DNA of 33,250 nt, from assembly GCF_002001205.1 (NCBI RefSeq), contig NZ_MUNZ01000082.1, forward strand, positions 1-33,250, read 5' to 3'. The notes under the pieces are model-generated. The model saw nothing but the letters and a program-made list of their open reading frames with translations, was not told the origin of the DNA and did no database searches. Origin of the DNA: Hydrogenophaga sp. A37 (lineage in GTDB: Bacteria; Pseudomonadota; Gammaproteobacteria; Burkholderiales; Burkholderiaceae_C). The first letter of the stretch is position 1; each line of letters begins with the position of its first letter. Shown in pieces: positions 24,319 to 30,916 of the stretch. Both the position numbers and the translations under genes were made by a program.

Positions 24319-24444
24319 ATGCAGCTGTCCGGTGTGACGAAGAGGCCCGAGGGGGACTTTTTTGTTCTCCCGTGCCGACCCCGTTTCGGCATCGTCTTAC
24401 CGACCCTCACCAGCCTGGAACGGATGGTGCAAGCTTTTACATGA
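24319..24444 (+). CDS. Possible small protein (41 residues) upstream of the pseudokinase gene
   Basis: ATG 24319 is preceded by GAGGA (24311-24315), a good Shine-Dalgarno. The peptide is basic with a hydrophobic middle (FFVLPCRPRFGIVLPTLTSL). Its TGA overlaps ATG 24441 (ATGA), which opens a 28-codon ORF (to 24527) that runs into the start of the pseudokinase gene in another frame. It could be a regulatory leader or chance. Elsewhere the 282-bp gap 24175-24456 shows no other gene. Confidence 0.35.
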   Translation: MQLSGVTKRPEGDFFVLPCRPRFGIVLPTLTSLERMVQAFT

Positions 24445-24456
24445 ACGAGCCCTGTC

Positions 24457-25584
24457 ATGCAGCCCAACAAAACAAGCCACCCAAATTCACCCGCAACCAA
24501 CAAGCCGGGTACTCCAGCAGAAGGTGACGCTTGGTCACTGAACGATCATTGGCCCGAACTGCTGTCCGCGCTGTCGGACCAGTTCACCGAGAGTGTCAGT
24601 GCGCTGCAGAGCCAGATCGACCTGTTGCTCGCCAAAGGGCGCATCAGCAAGCAGGAGCACCGCACACTCAACATACCCGCCGAGCGCATCAAGCTCGCGG
24701 GCATCAGTGCGCAGCAGATCCAGCGCTTCTACGGTGGACGCATCCGGCAGTCGCACGAAAAAGTCAACATGGCCGACCTTGTCGAGGGCGTGCTGCAGGA
24801 GCGCAAGCAGGAACTGGGCATTCTGGGCATTGCCCTGCGGCGCAAGCTCAAGCCGGTGGAAGTGCTTATCGATCCGACGGTCGCGCACACCTTTGTGAAT
24901 GCCGTGCTCGACTGGGGTCTGCCGTTTGGCAATCGCGTCGACATGCGCGTGGACCTCAACGCCTGGCCACAGCACGCCCGCTTGCTGATGCGTGTGTCGA
25001 ACGACGGCGTGCCCCCGTCAAGCAGCACGTCTTCCGACAGCCTGAGTTGGATGTTGATCCGCCAGATCGCGCTGGCTGGCGGCGGCATTGAGGTGGAGCG
25101 CGACGTCACGGGCGAGGGAGTGAGCTTCACAGCACTCTTCAACCGAACCGTTCAGGCCGTGGATGGCATTTCTGCGGTGGATCTCTCGGACGAACATTCA
25201 TCCATGTTCAAGTCGCTGTCCGGCACTTACGTGCTGACCATCTCTCCCAGCCTGCAGATCCGTGCCGATGTGCGCGATGCCCTGCGCGAGATCGGGATCA
25301 CGTCCGACAGCGTGGTGGACTTCACCCAGGCCCGCGAGGCGATCAAAGGCCGCATGCCCAACCTCATCGTGGTGGATTCCGAGATCAAGGACGAAGATTT
25401 CGTGCGGTTTCGCGACGAGCTGTTGCGCGAAGTGTTCGAGTTTCCCTTTGTCGAGATATCGCCTGACGATAGTTCGTTCGACATGTCCGGTTTTGGGGAG
25501 TTTTCCATGGCCAAGGTGGGTCGGGGCAACCTCCGCGAGGCGCTAGGGACCGCTGTGATGTTCGAGTTGGCCAAGATGATGTAA
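24457..25584 (+). CDS. Degenerate histidine kinase/receiver-like protein
   Basis: 375 residues. About 30-90 is a helical dimerisation-like region with ITSAQQIQRFYGG-type helices (ISAQQIQRFYGG). About 105-235 resembles a HATPase domain: FVNAVLDWGLPFG sits where the N-box would be, and SWMLIRQIALAGGGIEVERD then GEGVSFTALFN mimic the G2 box and last strands. The ATP-binding D-x-G-x-G and the phospho-His box are not seen. About 255-375 follows a receiver-domain order, with YVLTISPSLQIRADVRDAL and VVDSEIKDED (Asp307). A pseudokinase fused to a receiver-like domain is the best description. The function is unknown. The start has only a weak ribosome site. Confidence 0.7.
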   Translation: MQPNKTSHPNSPATNKPGTPAEGDAWSLNDHWPELLSALSDQFTESVSALQSQIDLLLAKGRISKQEHRTLNIPAERIKLAGISAQQIQRFYGGRIRQSHEKVNMADLVEGVLQERKQELGILGIALRRKLKPVEVLIDPTVAHTFVNAVLDWGLPFGNRVDMRVDLNAWPQHARLLMRVSNDGVPPSSSTSSDSLSWMLIRQIALAGGGIEVERDVTGEGVSFTALFNRTVQAVDGISAVDLSDEHSSMFKSLSGTYVLTISPSLQIRADVRDALREIGITSDSVVDFTQAREAIKGRMPNLIVVDSEIKDEDFVRFRDELLREVFEFPFVEISPDDSSFDMSGFGEFSMAKVGRGNLREALGTAVMFELAKMM

Positions 25585-25616
25585 TACATTGTAAGTAATA
25601 TGTTGTGAATACCTCA

Positions 25617-25648
25617 AACACCCTGTCAGATCTAACAGGGTGTTTTCT
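25617..25648 (+). terminator. Rho-independent terminator after the pseudokinase gene
   Basis: AACACCCTGT (25617-25626) pairs perfectly with ACAGGGTGTT (25635-25644) around an 8-base loop CAGATCTA, with a T-rich tail (TTTTCTC). It lies 33 bp past the stop. Confidence 0.85.
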
Positions 25649-25669
25649 CCCATTTTGGTATTTTCTGTT

Positions 25670-25789
25670 GTAACATGTGCACCGAGCGTGCTCTAGGGTG
25701 CGTTCCCCGCTTTTCCTCCCTGAGCGGGTGCCTTAGTGTGTGACAGCAAAAAGGCTTCCTAACCCGGCCCTGTGGGCCGGGTTTTTTTT
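25670..25789 (+). ncRNA. Candidate small RNA with a CCUCC loop
   Basis: The 265 bp between the pseudokinase stop and the HemJ-like gene hold no ORF of note. After the first terminator comes hairpin A, where GCACC (25679-25683) pairs with GGTGC (25697-25701) and an inner GAG/CTC. Hairpin B pairs CCCGCT (25706-25711) with AGCGGG (25723-25728), with an 11-base loop containing TTTCCTCCC, complementary to a Shine-Dalgarno. It ends in a strong terminator (25761-25789). A TAACAT at 25671-25676 could be a -10, but no good -35 is seen. Confidence 0.4.
25761..25789 (+). terminator. Strong rho-independent terminator with no upstream ORF
   Basis: AACCCGGCCC (25761-25770), loop TGT, GGGCCGGGTT (25774-25783), 10 bp perfect, followed by a run of eight T (25782-25789). 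It lies 119 bp after the previous terminator, with no coding gene between. Confidence 0.9.
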
Positions 25790-25848
25790 GTCCATTCGCC
25801 GGGCTGGATGGTGCAGACCCCACTGGGGGACGCGGCTAAACTGACCCG

Positions 25849-26277
25849 ATGCTCTGGGTCAAATCCTTTCACATCATCTTCGTGGCCAGCTGGTTCGCTG
25901 GGCTGTTCTACTTGCCTCGCATCTTCGTCAATCTGGCCATGGTGCCGCCTGAGAGCGTGGCTGAGCGCGAACGCCTGCTGTTGATGGCCCGAAAACTCAT
26001 GCGCTTCACCACGATGCTGGCCGTGCCCGCGCTGGCGCTGGGCATCTGGTTATGGATGGGCTACGGCATTGGCTGGGGCGTCGGCAATGGGTGGATGCAC
26101 GCCAAACTCGCCCTGGTGCTTCTGATCCTCGGGTACCACCATGTCTGTGCCGTCATGCTGCGCCGCTTCGAGCGCGGCGGAAACAGGCGTGGCCACGTCT
26201 GGTACCGCTGGTTCAATGAGGCGCCGGTCATCATGCTGATGGCGGTGGTGGTGCTGGTGGTGGTGAAGCCCTTCTGA
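25849..26277 (+). CDS. HemJ-like membrane protein (protoporphyrinogen oxidase/CopD family)
   Basis: 142 residues with four hydrophobic segments. MLWVKSFHIIFVASWFAGLFYLPRI has the conserved His8 of HemJ, and WMHAKLALVLLILGYHH carries the conserved Lys and histidines. HemJ oxidises protoporphyrinogen IX in the inner membrane; these residues are known to matter there. The size is typical (about 140-150). Two heme genes (hemB and this) lie 1.7 kb apart. It is followed by the VanZ-like gene after 16 bp. Some annotators would call it a CopD-family protein. Confidence 0.82.
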   Translation: MLWVKSFHIIFVASWFAGLFYLPRIFVNLAMVPPESVAERERLLLMARKLMRFTTMLAVPALALGIWLWMGYGIGWGVGNGWMHAKLALVLLILGYHHVCAVMLRRFERGGNRRGHVWYRWFNEAPVIMLMAVVVLVVVKPF

Positions 26278-26293
26278 TGCCCGGGCGGCATAC

Positions 26294-27391
26294 GTGACGC
26301 TACGCTCCTCTGCCATGCCGTTGGCGCTGTTGTTTGCCGCGTTGGTGGTTTACGCGAGTCTTTACCCTTTCGAAGGGTGGCGTTGGCCAGGAGCGCCCCT
26401 GATGGCCTTTGTCGACGCGCCCCTGCCTCGGTACTGGACGGGTTTTGACGTGGGTGCCAACCTTGTTGGCTATGGCCCCCTGGGCTTCTTGTTGGCGCTT
26501 GCGCTGTTGCGCTCTGGTTGGGGGCGCTGGGCATGGCCGCTGGCTGTGTTCGCATCGGCAAGCCTGTCGATGGTGGTGGAGACCCTGCAGAATTTTTTGC
26601 CGATGCGCGTGTCCTCCAACCTGGATTTCGCGCTGAACGCGTCCGGTGCTGCGTTGGGTGCGTCCTTTGCCTGGATTCTGGAGCGGGTGGGCGGACTTCG
26701 GCGCTGGAGCCAGTTCCGCGCTGACTGGTTTGAGCCGCAGGCCCATGGATCGTTGGTGTTGTTGGCCCTTTGGCCATTTGCGCTTCTCTATCCGGTCTCC
26801 GTGCCTTTTGGTCTTGGGCAGGTGTGGGACCGTATCGAGGGGATGTTGGCTCGGTTGCTCGCCGATACGCCCTTTTTGGAATGGGTGCCCTTGTTGCCAG
26901 ATCCCGTCCTGCCCTTGAGTCCCCTGGCCGAAGCCCTCTGCGTGGCGTTGGGGTTGTTGACGCCGATGTTTCTGGGTTACGGCGACGTGCGCACGGTGTG
27001 GCGCCGGCTGGTGTTTCTGGTGATGTTGTTTGCCGGTGGGTTGGGTGCGGCTGCACTGTCCTCGGCCCTGACCTACGGCCCGGACCATGCATGGGCCTGG
27101 ATCAATGTTCCGGCCCTCATGGGCATGGGGCTGGCACTCATCGCAGGCTTGGCTGCGTCTGTTCTGCCCCCTCGCTTGTGCCACGTGGCGCTGTTGATGG
27201 GGCTCGCCGTGTCACTGAGCCTGCTCAACCGGGCGCCTGTGAGCGCCTATTTCGATCAATCACTGGAAGTGTGGGAGCAGGGGCGTTTCATCCGCTTTCA
27301 CGGCTTGTCGCAGTGGCTAGGCTGGCTGTGGCCTTTTGCCGCGATGGTGTTTGGCCTGCGCGCAGTGGCCCGGGCGTCTATGGGGCGGTAA
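26294..27391 (+). CDS. VanZ-family membrane protein
   Basis: 365 residues from GTG 26294, with ATG 26315 as the alternative. The N-terminal part matches VanZ: LVVYASLYPFEGWR, then DVGANLVGYGPLGFLLALAL, then SMVVETLQNFLPMRVSSNLDFALNASGAALGA. The remainder carries further hydrophobic helices, so about ten membrane segments in all, longer than the single VanZ domain of glycopeptide-resistance proteins. Function unknown; a link to teicoplanin resistance cannot be assumed. Codon use here is visibly richer in T at third positions than in the hpa operon. Confidence 0.88.
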   Translation: MTLRSSAMPLALLFAALVVYASLYPFEGWRWPGAPLMAFVDAPLPRYWTGFDVGANLVGYGPLGFLLALALLRSGWGRWAWPLAVFASASLSMVVETLQNFLPMRVSSNLDFALNASGAALGASFAWILERVGGLRRWSQFRADWFEPQAHGSLVLLALWPFALLYPVSVPFGLGQVWDRIEGMLARLLADTPFLEWVPLLPDPVLPLSPLAEALCVALGLLTPMFLGYGDVRTVWRRLVFLVMLFAGGLGAAALSSALTYGPDHAWAWINVPALMGMGLALIAGLAASVLPPRLCHVALLMGLAVSLSLLNRAPVSAYFDQSLEVWEQGRFIRFHGLSQWLGWLWPFAAMVFGLRAVARASMGR

Positions 27392-27412
27392 GCACGCAAC
27401 TAAAATCCGTCG

Positions 27413-27751
27413 ATGGTTGAAAACAAATCCTATTACGAGCGGCACATCTTCTTCTGCCTGAACCAGCGCGACAACGGTGAAGACTGTTGTGCTCAACACC
27501 AGGCCCAGGCGGCCTTTGATCGTTGCAAGAACCAGGCGAAAGCCCTCGGCCTGCTTGGGCAAGGCAAGGTCCGGGTCAACAAAGCGGGGTGCCTGGATCG
27601 ATGTGCTGGGGGGCCCATCGCGGTTGTGTACCCTGAGGCGGTCTGGTACAGCTACGTCGATGAACAAGATATCGATGAAATCGTGCAGTCTCATCTGCGC
27701 GATGGTGTGGTCGTGCAGCGCTTGGTCACGCCTCCCGATGTGGGGCGCTGA
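27413..27751 (+). CDS. Thioredoxin-like [2Fe-2S] ferredoxin domain protein
   Basis: 112 residues. Cysteines at HIFFCLNQRDNGEDCC (about 15-26) and AGCLDRCAGGP (about 59-66) give the C-x(10-12)-C and C-x3-C pattern of thioredoxin-fold 2Fe-2S ferredoxins. PIAVVYPEAVWYSYVDEQDIDEIVQSHL is the typical C-terminal motif. It probably transfers electrons or stores a cluster; the partner is unknown. It lies 21 bp after the VanZ gene and 43 bp before the hydrolase gene, so co-transcription is likely. Confidence 0.9.
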   Translation: MVENKSYYERHIFFCLNQRDNGEDCCAQHQAQAAFDRCKNQAKALGLLGQGKVRVNKAGCLDRCAGGPIAVVYPEAVWYSYVDEQDIDEIVQSHLRDGVVVQRLVTPPDVGR

Positions 27752-27794
27752 TGTCGGTCTGCCCTGTGTTCGAACCTGTTGGGGGTAGATTGTC

Positions 27795-28418
27795 GTGAAC
27801 GCGCAGACCGAGCGCGTGACCCAAGCCGGCCCGGCGGGGACGTTGGAGCTGGCCATTGATCGACCAACTTCGACGCCCATCGGGACCGCGGTGCTGTCCC
27901 ATCCGCACCCCCTGCACGGTGGCACCATGACCAACAAGGTGGTTCAAACCTTGGCCCGTGCCTGTGTGCTGGCTGGCTGGAATGCTGTGCGCTTCAACTT
28001 TAGAGGCGTGGGAGGCAGTGAGGGCGTGTACGACGAGGGTCGTGGAGAGTTGTTGGACCTTCTGTCGGTGATCGATGCACAGGCGCCCGAAGGACCATTG
28101 TGTTTGGCGGGGTTTTCGTTTGGTGCCTTTGTCACCAGTCACGCGGCCGCTCAATTGCACCCACGGCGCGACATCCAGCGGCTCGTGCTGGTGGGCACGG
28201 CCGCCAGTCGGTTTGACGTGGCCCAGGTGCCTGGCGAGTTGCACCTGCGCAGTCTGGTGATTCATGGCGAGCAGGACGACACGGTCCCGCTTGCCTCGGC
28301 GATGGACTGGGCCCGGCCTCAGGCGCTGCCGGTTCTCGTGGTTCCCGGTGGGGGCCACTTCTTTCATGGCCAGTTGCCGCTTCTGCGTGAACTGGTGTTG
28401 CGTCACTTGCGAGCCTGA
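27795..28418 (+). CDS. Alpha/beta hydrolase
   Basis: 207 residues, compact alpha/beta fold without a large cap. SHPHPLHGGTMTNKVVQTLARA (about 35-56) and FNFRGVGGSEG form the oxyanion region. The nucleophile is the Ser in GFSFGAFVTS, the acid likely Asp in HGEQDDTVP, and the base His in PGGGHFFHG. GTG 27795 is used as start, with GGGGG upstream. The substrate is unknown. The carboxypeptidase ORF begins right after its TGA if GTG 28419 is used. Confidence 0.88.
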   Translation: MNAQTERVTQAGPAGTLELAIDRPTSTPIGTAVLSHPHPLHGGTMTNKVVQTLARACVLAGWNAVRFNFRGVGGSEGVYDEGRGELLDLLSVIDAQAPEGPLCLAGFSFGAFVTSHAAAQLHPRRDIQRLVLVGTAASRFDVAQVPGELHLRSLVIHGEQDDTVPLASAMDWARPQALPVLVVPGGGHFFHGQLPLLRELVLRHLRA

Positions 28419-28451
28419 GTGGCGAGCAGGTTTCATTTTTTCTGGATTCGG

Positions 28452-29633
28452 ATGTTGTTTCGTCGTTCGCCTTTCTTCCTTTTCTTTTGGCTGGTGTTGT
28501 GCCTGCCGTTCCCTGCCTTGTCTGCGCTGCCTCAACCACCGGAGGTCGCCGCGCGAGCCTACCTGTTGATGGATGTCACTTCTGGGCAGGTGCTGGCTGC
28601 CAAAGATGCGGACAAACCGGTGGAGCCGGCGTCCTTGACCAAGCTCATGACTGCATACCTGGTGTTTGATGCGCTCAAGTCGGGCAAGCTCAGTCTTCAG
28701 CAAACCTTGCCCGTGAGCGAAAAGGCCTGGAAGATGCCGGGTTCGCGCATGTTCATCGATCCCAAGATGCAGGTGCCGGTCGAAGATTTGCTCAAAGGCA
28801 TGATCGTGCAGTCGGGCAACGACGCCACCATGGCGCTGGCCGAGGGTGTGGGTGGAAGCTCCGAGCGCTTCGTGGAGATGATGAACCAGCAGGCCAAGGC
28901 GCTGGGCTTGACCGCCAGCAGCTTCAAGAACCCCGAGGGACTCACTGTGGCTGGCCACACCACGACCGCCCGTGATCTGGCCACGCTGGCCATGCGCCTG
29001 ATGCGCGACTTCCCCGATTTTGTGCCGTATTACGCCATCCAGCGCTACCGGTACCCAGGCACGCCTGCAACCAACGACAGCAACCGCAATCTGTTGTTGT
29101 TCCGCGATCCCAGCGTTGATGGACTGAAGACGGGTCACACCGATGCGGCCGGCTATTGCCTTGTGGCCACCGCACACCGGCCATCGCCTGCGTTGGGGGC
29201 TGGGGCACAGGGGCAGCGTCGCCTGCTCAGTGTTTTGCTCGGGGCTTCAAGTGAAAACGCGCGCGCGGCAGAGAGTCAAAAGCTGTTGAATTGGGGCTAC
29301 ACCGCCTTTGAGGCGGTGCGTTTGAGTCCTGCCGGTGAGCCGTTGACCTCACCCCGGGTCTGGAAAGGCCGGGCCGAGGTGGTCAAGCTGGGCAGACCCG
29401 AAGGTGTGGTGGTGTCGGTGCCGGCGGGCGAAGCAGGTCGCCTGAAGACCGAAGTCACCCGCCCCGATCCACTGGTGGCTCCGCTGCAGCGCGGGCAGCA
29501 GGTGGGTGCGCTCAGGGTGCGCTTGGGCAACGGTGACCTGGTGGCGGACGTGCCCTTGAGCGTGCTGGAGACCGTGGAGGAAAGCGGGATGCTGGGCAGG
29601 GCCTGGGATGCCCTGCGCCTCTGGATCCAGTGA
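28452..29633 (+). CDS. D-alanyl-D-alanine carboxypeptidase (PBP5/6 family)
   Basis: 393 residues from ATG 28452; GTG 28419 would add 11 residues and abut the previous stop. Signal peptide: MLFRRSPFF then a hydrophobic core to LSA, cleaved before LPQPPE (about residue 25). Penicillin-binding motifs: SLTK (Ser61, Lys64), SGN (in IVQSGND) and KTG (in DGLKTGHTD). It trims the terminal D-Ala of peptidoglycan stem peptides and is anchored by its C-terminal amphipathic helix (residues near the end, ARAWDAL-type GRAWDALRLW). The last 100 residues form the PBP5 C-terminal beta domain. Gene names dacA or dacC are used. Confidence 0.93.
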   Translation: MLFRRSPFFLFFWLVLCLPFPALSALPQPPEVAARAYLLMDVTSGQVLAAKDADKPVEPASLTKLMTAYLVFDALKSGKLSLQQTLPVSEKAWKMPGSRMFIDPKMQVPVEDLLKGMIVQSGNDATMALAEGVGGSSERFVEMMNQQAKALGLTASSFKNPEGLTVAGHTTTARDLATLAMRLMRDFPDFVPYYAIQRYRYPGTPATNDSNRNLLLFRDPSVDGLKTGHTDAAGYCLVATAHRPSPALGAGAQGQRRLLSVLLGASSENARAAESQKLLNWGYTAFEAVRLSPAGEPLTSPRVWKGRAEVVKLGRPEGVVVSVPAGEAGRLKTEVTRPDPLVAPLQRGQQVGALRVRLGNGDLVADVPLSVLETVEESGMLGRAWDALRLWIQ

Positions 29634-29690
29634 ATCCCTCGTTGGGCAGTCCACAGTGGGCTGCACGATCTGTTCATGTGTTCGAGGGAT
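29634..29690. other. Nested stem-loop after the carboxypeptidase gene
   Basis: ATCCCTCG (29634-29641) pairs with CGAGGGAT (29683-29690), enclosing GCAGTCC (29646-29652) with GGGCTGC (29658-29664, one G-U). No T-run follows. It may be a terminator-like or processing structure. Confidence 0.4.
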
Positions 29691-29715
29691 CGTCAGAAAC
29701 AGAATGGAGCCGAAT

Positions 29716-29743
29716 TTGCACAAATGTCGGCCCGTGATATAGT
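29716..29743 (+). promoter_or_regulatory. str operon promoter
   Basis: TTGCAC (29716-29721), a 16-base spacer and TATAGT (29738-29743) upstream of rpsL. Transcription would start near 29750, immediately at a 22-base dyad (29750-29771, centred on TCGGAAATTTCCGA) in the 5' leader. The leader to the rpsL ATG is about 65 nt. Confidence 0.7.
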
Positions 29744-29814
29744 CGAAGGCTCTTCGGAAATTTCCGAGGAGATCTCGTCTTCGCTTTTTTCAAACGTTTA
29801 GGGACGTTTCTTTC

Positions 29815-30192
29815 ATGCCAACCATCAATCAACTCGTGCGCCACGGCCGGGAGGTCGAAAAGACCAAATCCAAGAGCCCGGCCATGGAAAATTCTCCGCA
29901 GCGTCGCGGTGTGTGCACCCGTGTGTACACCACGACTCCCAAGAAGCCCAACTCCGCTCTGCGTAAGGTCGCCAAGGTGCGCCTGACCAACGGTTTTGAG
30001 GTCATCTCCTACATCGGTGGCGAGGGCCACAACCTGCAGGAACACAGCGTCGTGCTGGTTCGCGGTGGTCGTGTCAAGGACTTGCCTGGTGTGCGTTATC
30101 ACATCGTGCGCGGTTCTTTGGATCTGCAGGGTGTGAAGGACCGCAAGCAGTCGCGCTCCAAGTACGGTGCGAAGAAGCCCAAGGCCAAGTAA
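29815..30192 (+). CDS. rpsL: 30S ribosomal protein S12
   Basis: 125 residues. S12 sits in the decoding centre. [18 protein letters not shown] and [16 protein letters not shown] are seen, with Lys at the positions (Escherichia coli 42 and 87) that change in streptomycin resistance, so the sensitive-type residues are present. The C-terminus is [11 protein letters not shown]. First gene of the str operon; the ribosome site AGGGA is modest. A 153-bp gap with structure separates it from rpsG. Confidence 0.98.
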   Translation: MPTINQLVRHGREVEKTKSKSPAMENSPQRRGVCTRVYTTTPKKPNSALRKVAKVRLTNGFEVISYIGGEGHNLQEHSVVLVRGGRVKDLPGVRYHIVRGSLDLQGVKDRKQSRSKYGAKKPKAK

Positions 30193-30301
30193 TCCTGGTT
30201 TTTCGGTGTTTGACCGGCCGGCAAGCTGTGTCGAACGTAGTGACCCCAAAGCGCCATGTCGGCGTCGGGTCGAGTAAGTGAGGGCCTTGCTGGGTTCTCG
30301 C

Positions 30302-30319
30302 GGTGTCTGAAAAGACGCC
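30302..30319 (+). promoter_or_regulatory. GAAA-capped hairpin before rpsG
   Basis: GGTGTCT (30302-30308), loop GAAA and AGACGCC (30313-30319) form a 7-bp stem with one U-G pair, ending 26 bases before the rpsG ATG. In Escherichia coli, S7 binds the S12-S7 spacer to control translation. This hairpin is the best candidate for such a site here (inference). Confidence 0.45.
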
Positions 30320-30345
30320 AACTGAAGCAATTTTGAGGTGTAGAA

Positions 30346-30816
30346 ATGCCACGTCGTCGCGAAGTCCCTAAACGTGAAATCCTGCCGGATCCCAAGTTCG
30401 GCAACGTCGAACTCTCCAAGTTCATGAACGTGATCATGGAAGGCGGCAAGAAAGCTGTCGCCGAGCGCATCATCTATGGTGCCCTGGAGCAGATCGAGAA
30501 AAAGACCGGCAAAGACCCGGTTGAAGCCTTCTCCATTGCCATTAACAACGTCAAGCCCATGGTGGAAGTCAAGTCCCGCCGCGTAGGTGGTGCCAACTAC
30601 CAGGTGCCTGTTGAGGTGCGTCCTGTCCGTCGCCTGGCTTTGTCCATGCGTTGGATCAAAGAGGCTGCCCGCAAGCGCAGCGAAAAGTCCATGGCCATGC
30701 GCTTGGCCAACGAGCTGATCGAGGCCACCGAAGGCCGTGGCGGCGCCATGAAGAAGCGTGACGAAGTGCACCGCATGGCCGAAGCCAACAAGGCATTCAG
30801 CCACTTCCGCTTCTGA
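30346..30816 (+). CDS. rpsG: 30S ribosomal protein S7
   Basis: 156 residues. S7 nucleates assembly of the 30S head by binding the 3' domain of 16S r[22 protein letters not shown] is the conserved N-terminus and [13 protein letters not shown] (about 80-92) the family motif. The C-terminus [15 protein letters not shown] is normal. GAGGTG lies about 6 bases before the ATG. In enterobacteria S7 is the repressor of this operon. Confidence 0.98.
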   Translation: MPRRREVPKREILPDPKFGNVELSKFMNVIMEGGKKAVAERIIYGALEQIEKKTGKDPVEAFSIAINNVKPMVEVKSRRVGGANYQVPVEVRPVRRLALSMRWIKEAARKRSEKSMAMRLANELIEATEGRGGAMKKRDEVHRMAEANKAFSHFRF

Positions 30817-30822
30817 TCTTTT

Positions 30823-30891
30823 GCGGGCTTCAGTCGAGCCCGCCAGCTTTGTCAGAAGCAAGCCCGCTGCCCCAAAAAGGGTTGCGGGCTT
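30823..30891 (+). promoter_or_regulatory. Mutually exclusive hairpins between rpsG and fusA
   Basis: Four related segments: GCGGGCTT (30823-30830), AGCCCGC (30837-30843), AAGCCCGC (30860-30867) and GCGGGCTT (30884-30891). Segment 1 can pair with 2 or 3, and segment 4 with 3 or 2. The 3:4 hairpin (8 bp, with an inner CCCC/GGG) is followed by only TTTGG and so is at most a weak terminator. The fusA ATG is at 30917. Confidence 0.55.
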
Positions 30892-30916
30892 TGGTACTTA
30901 ATTTTGGAGAATTTTC

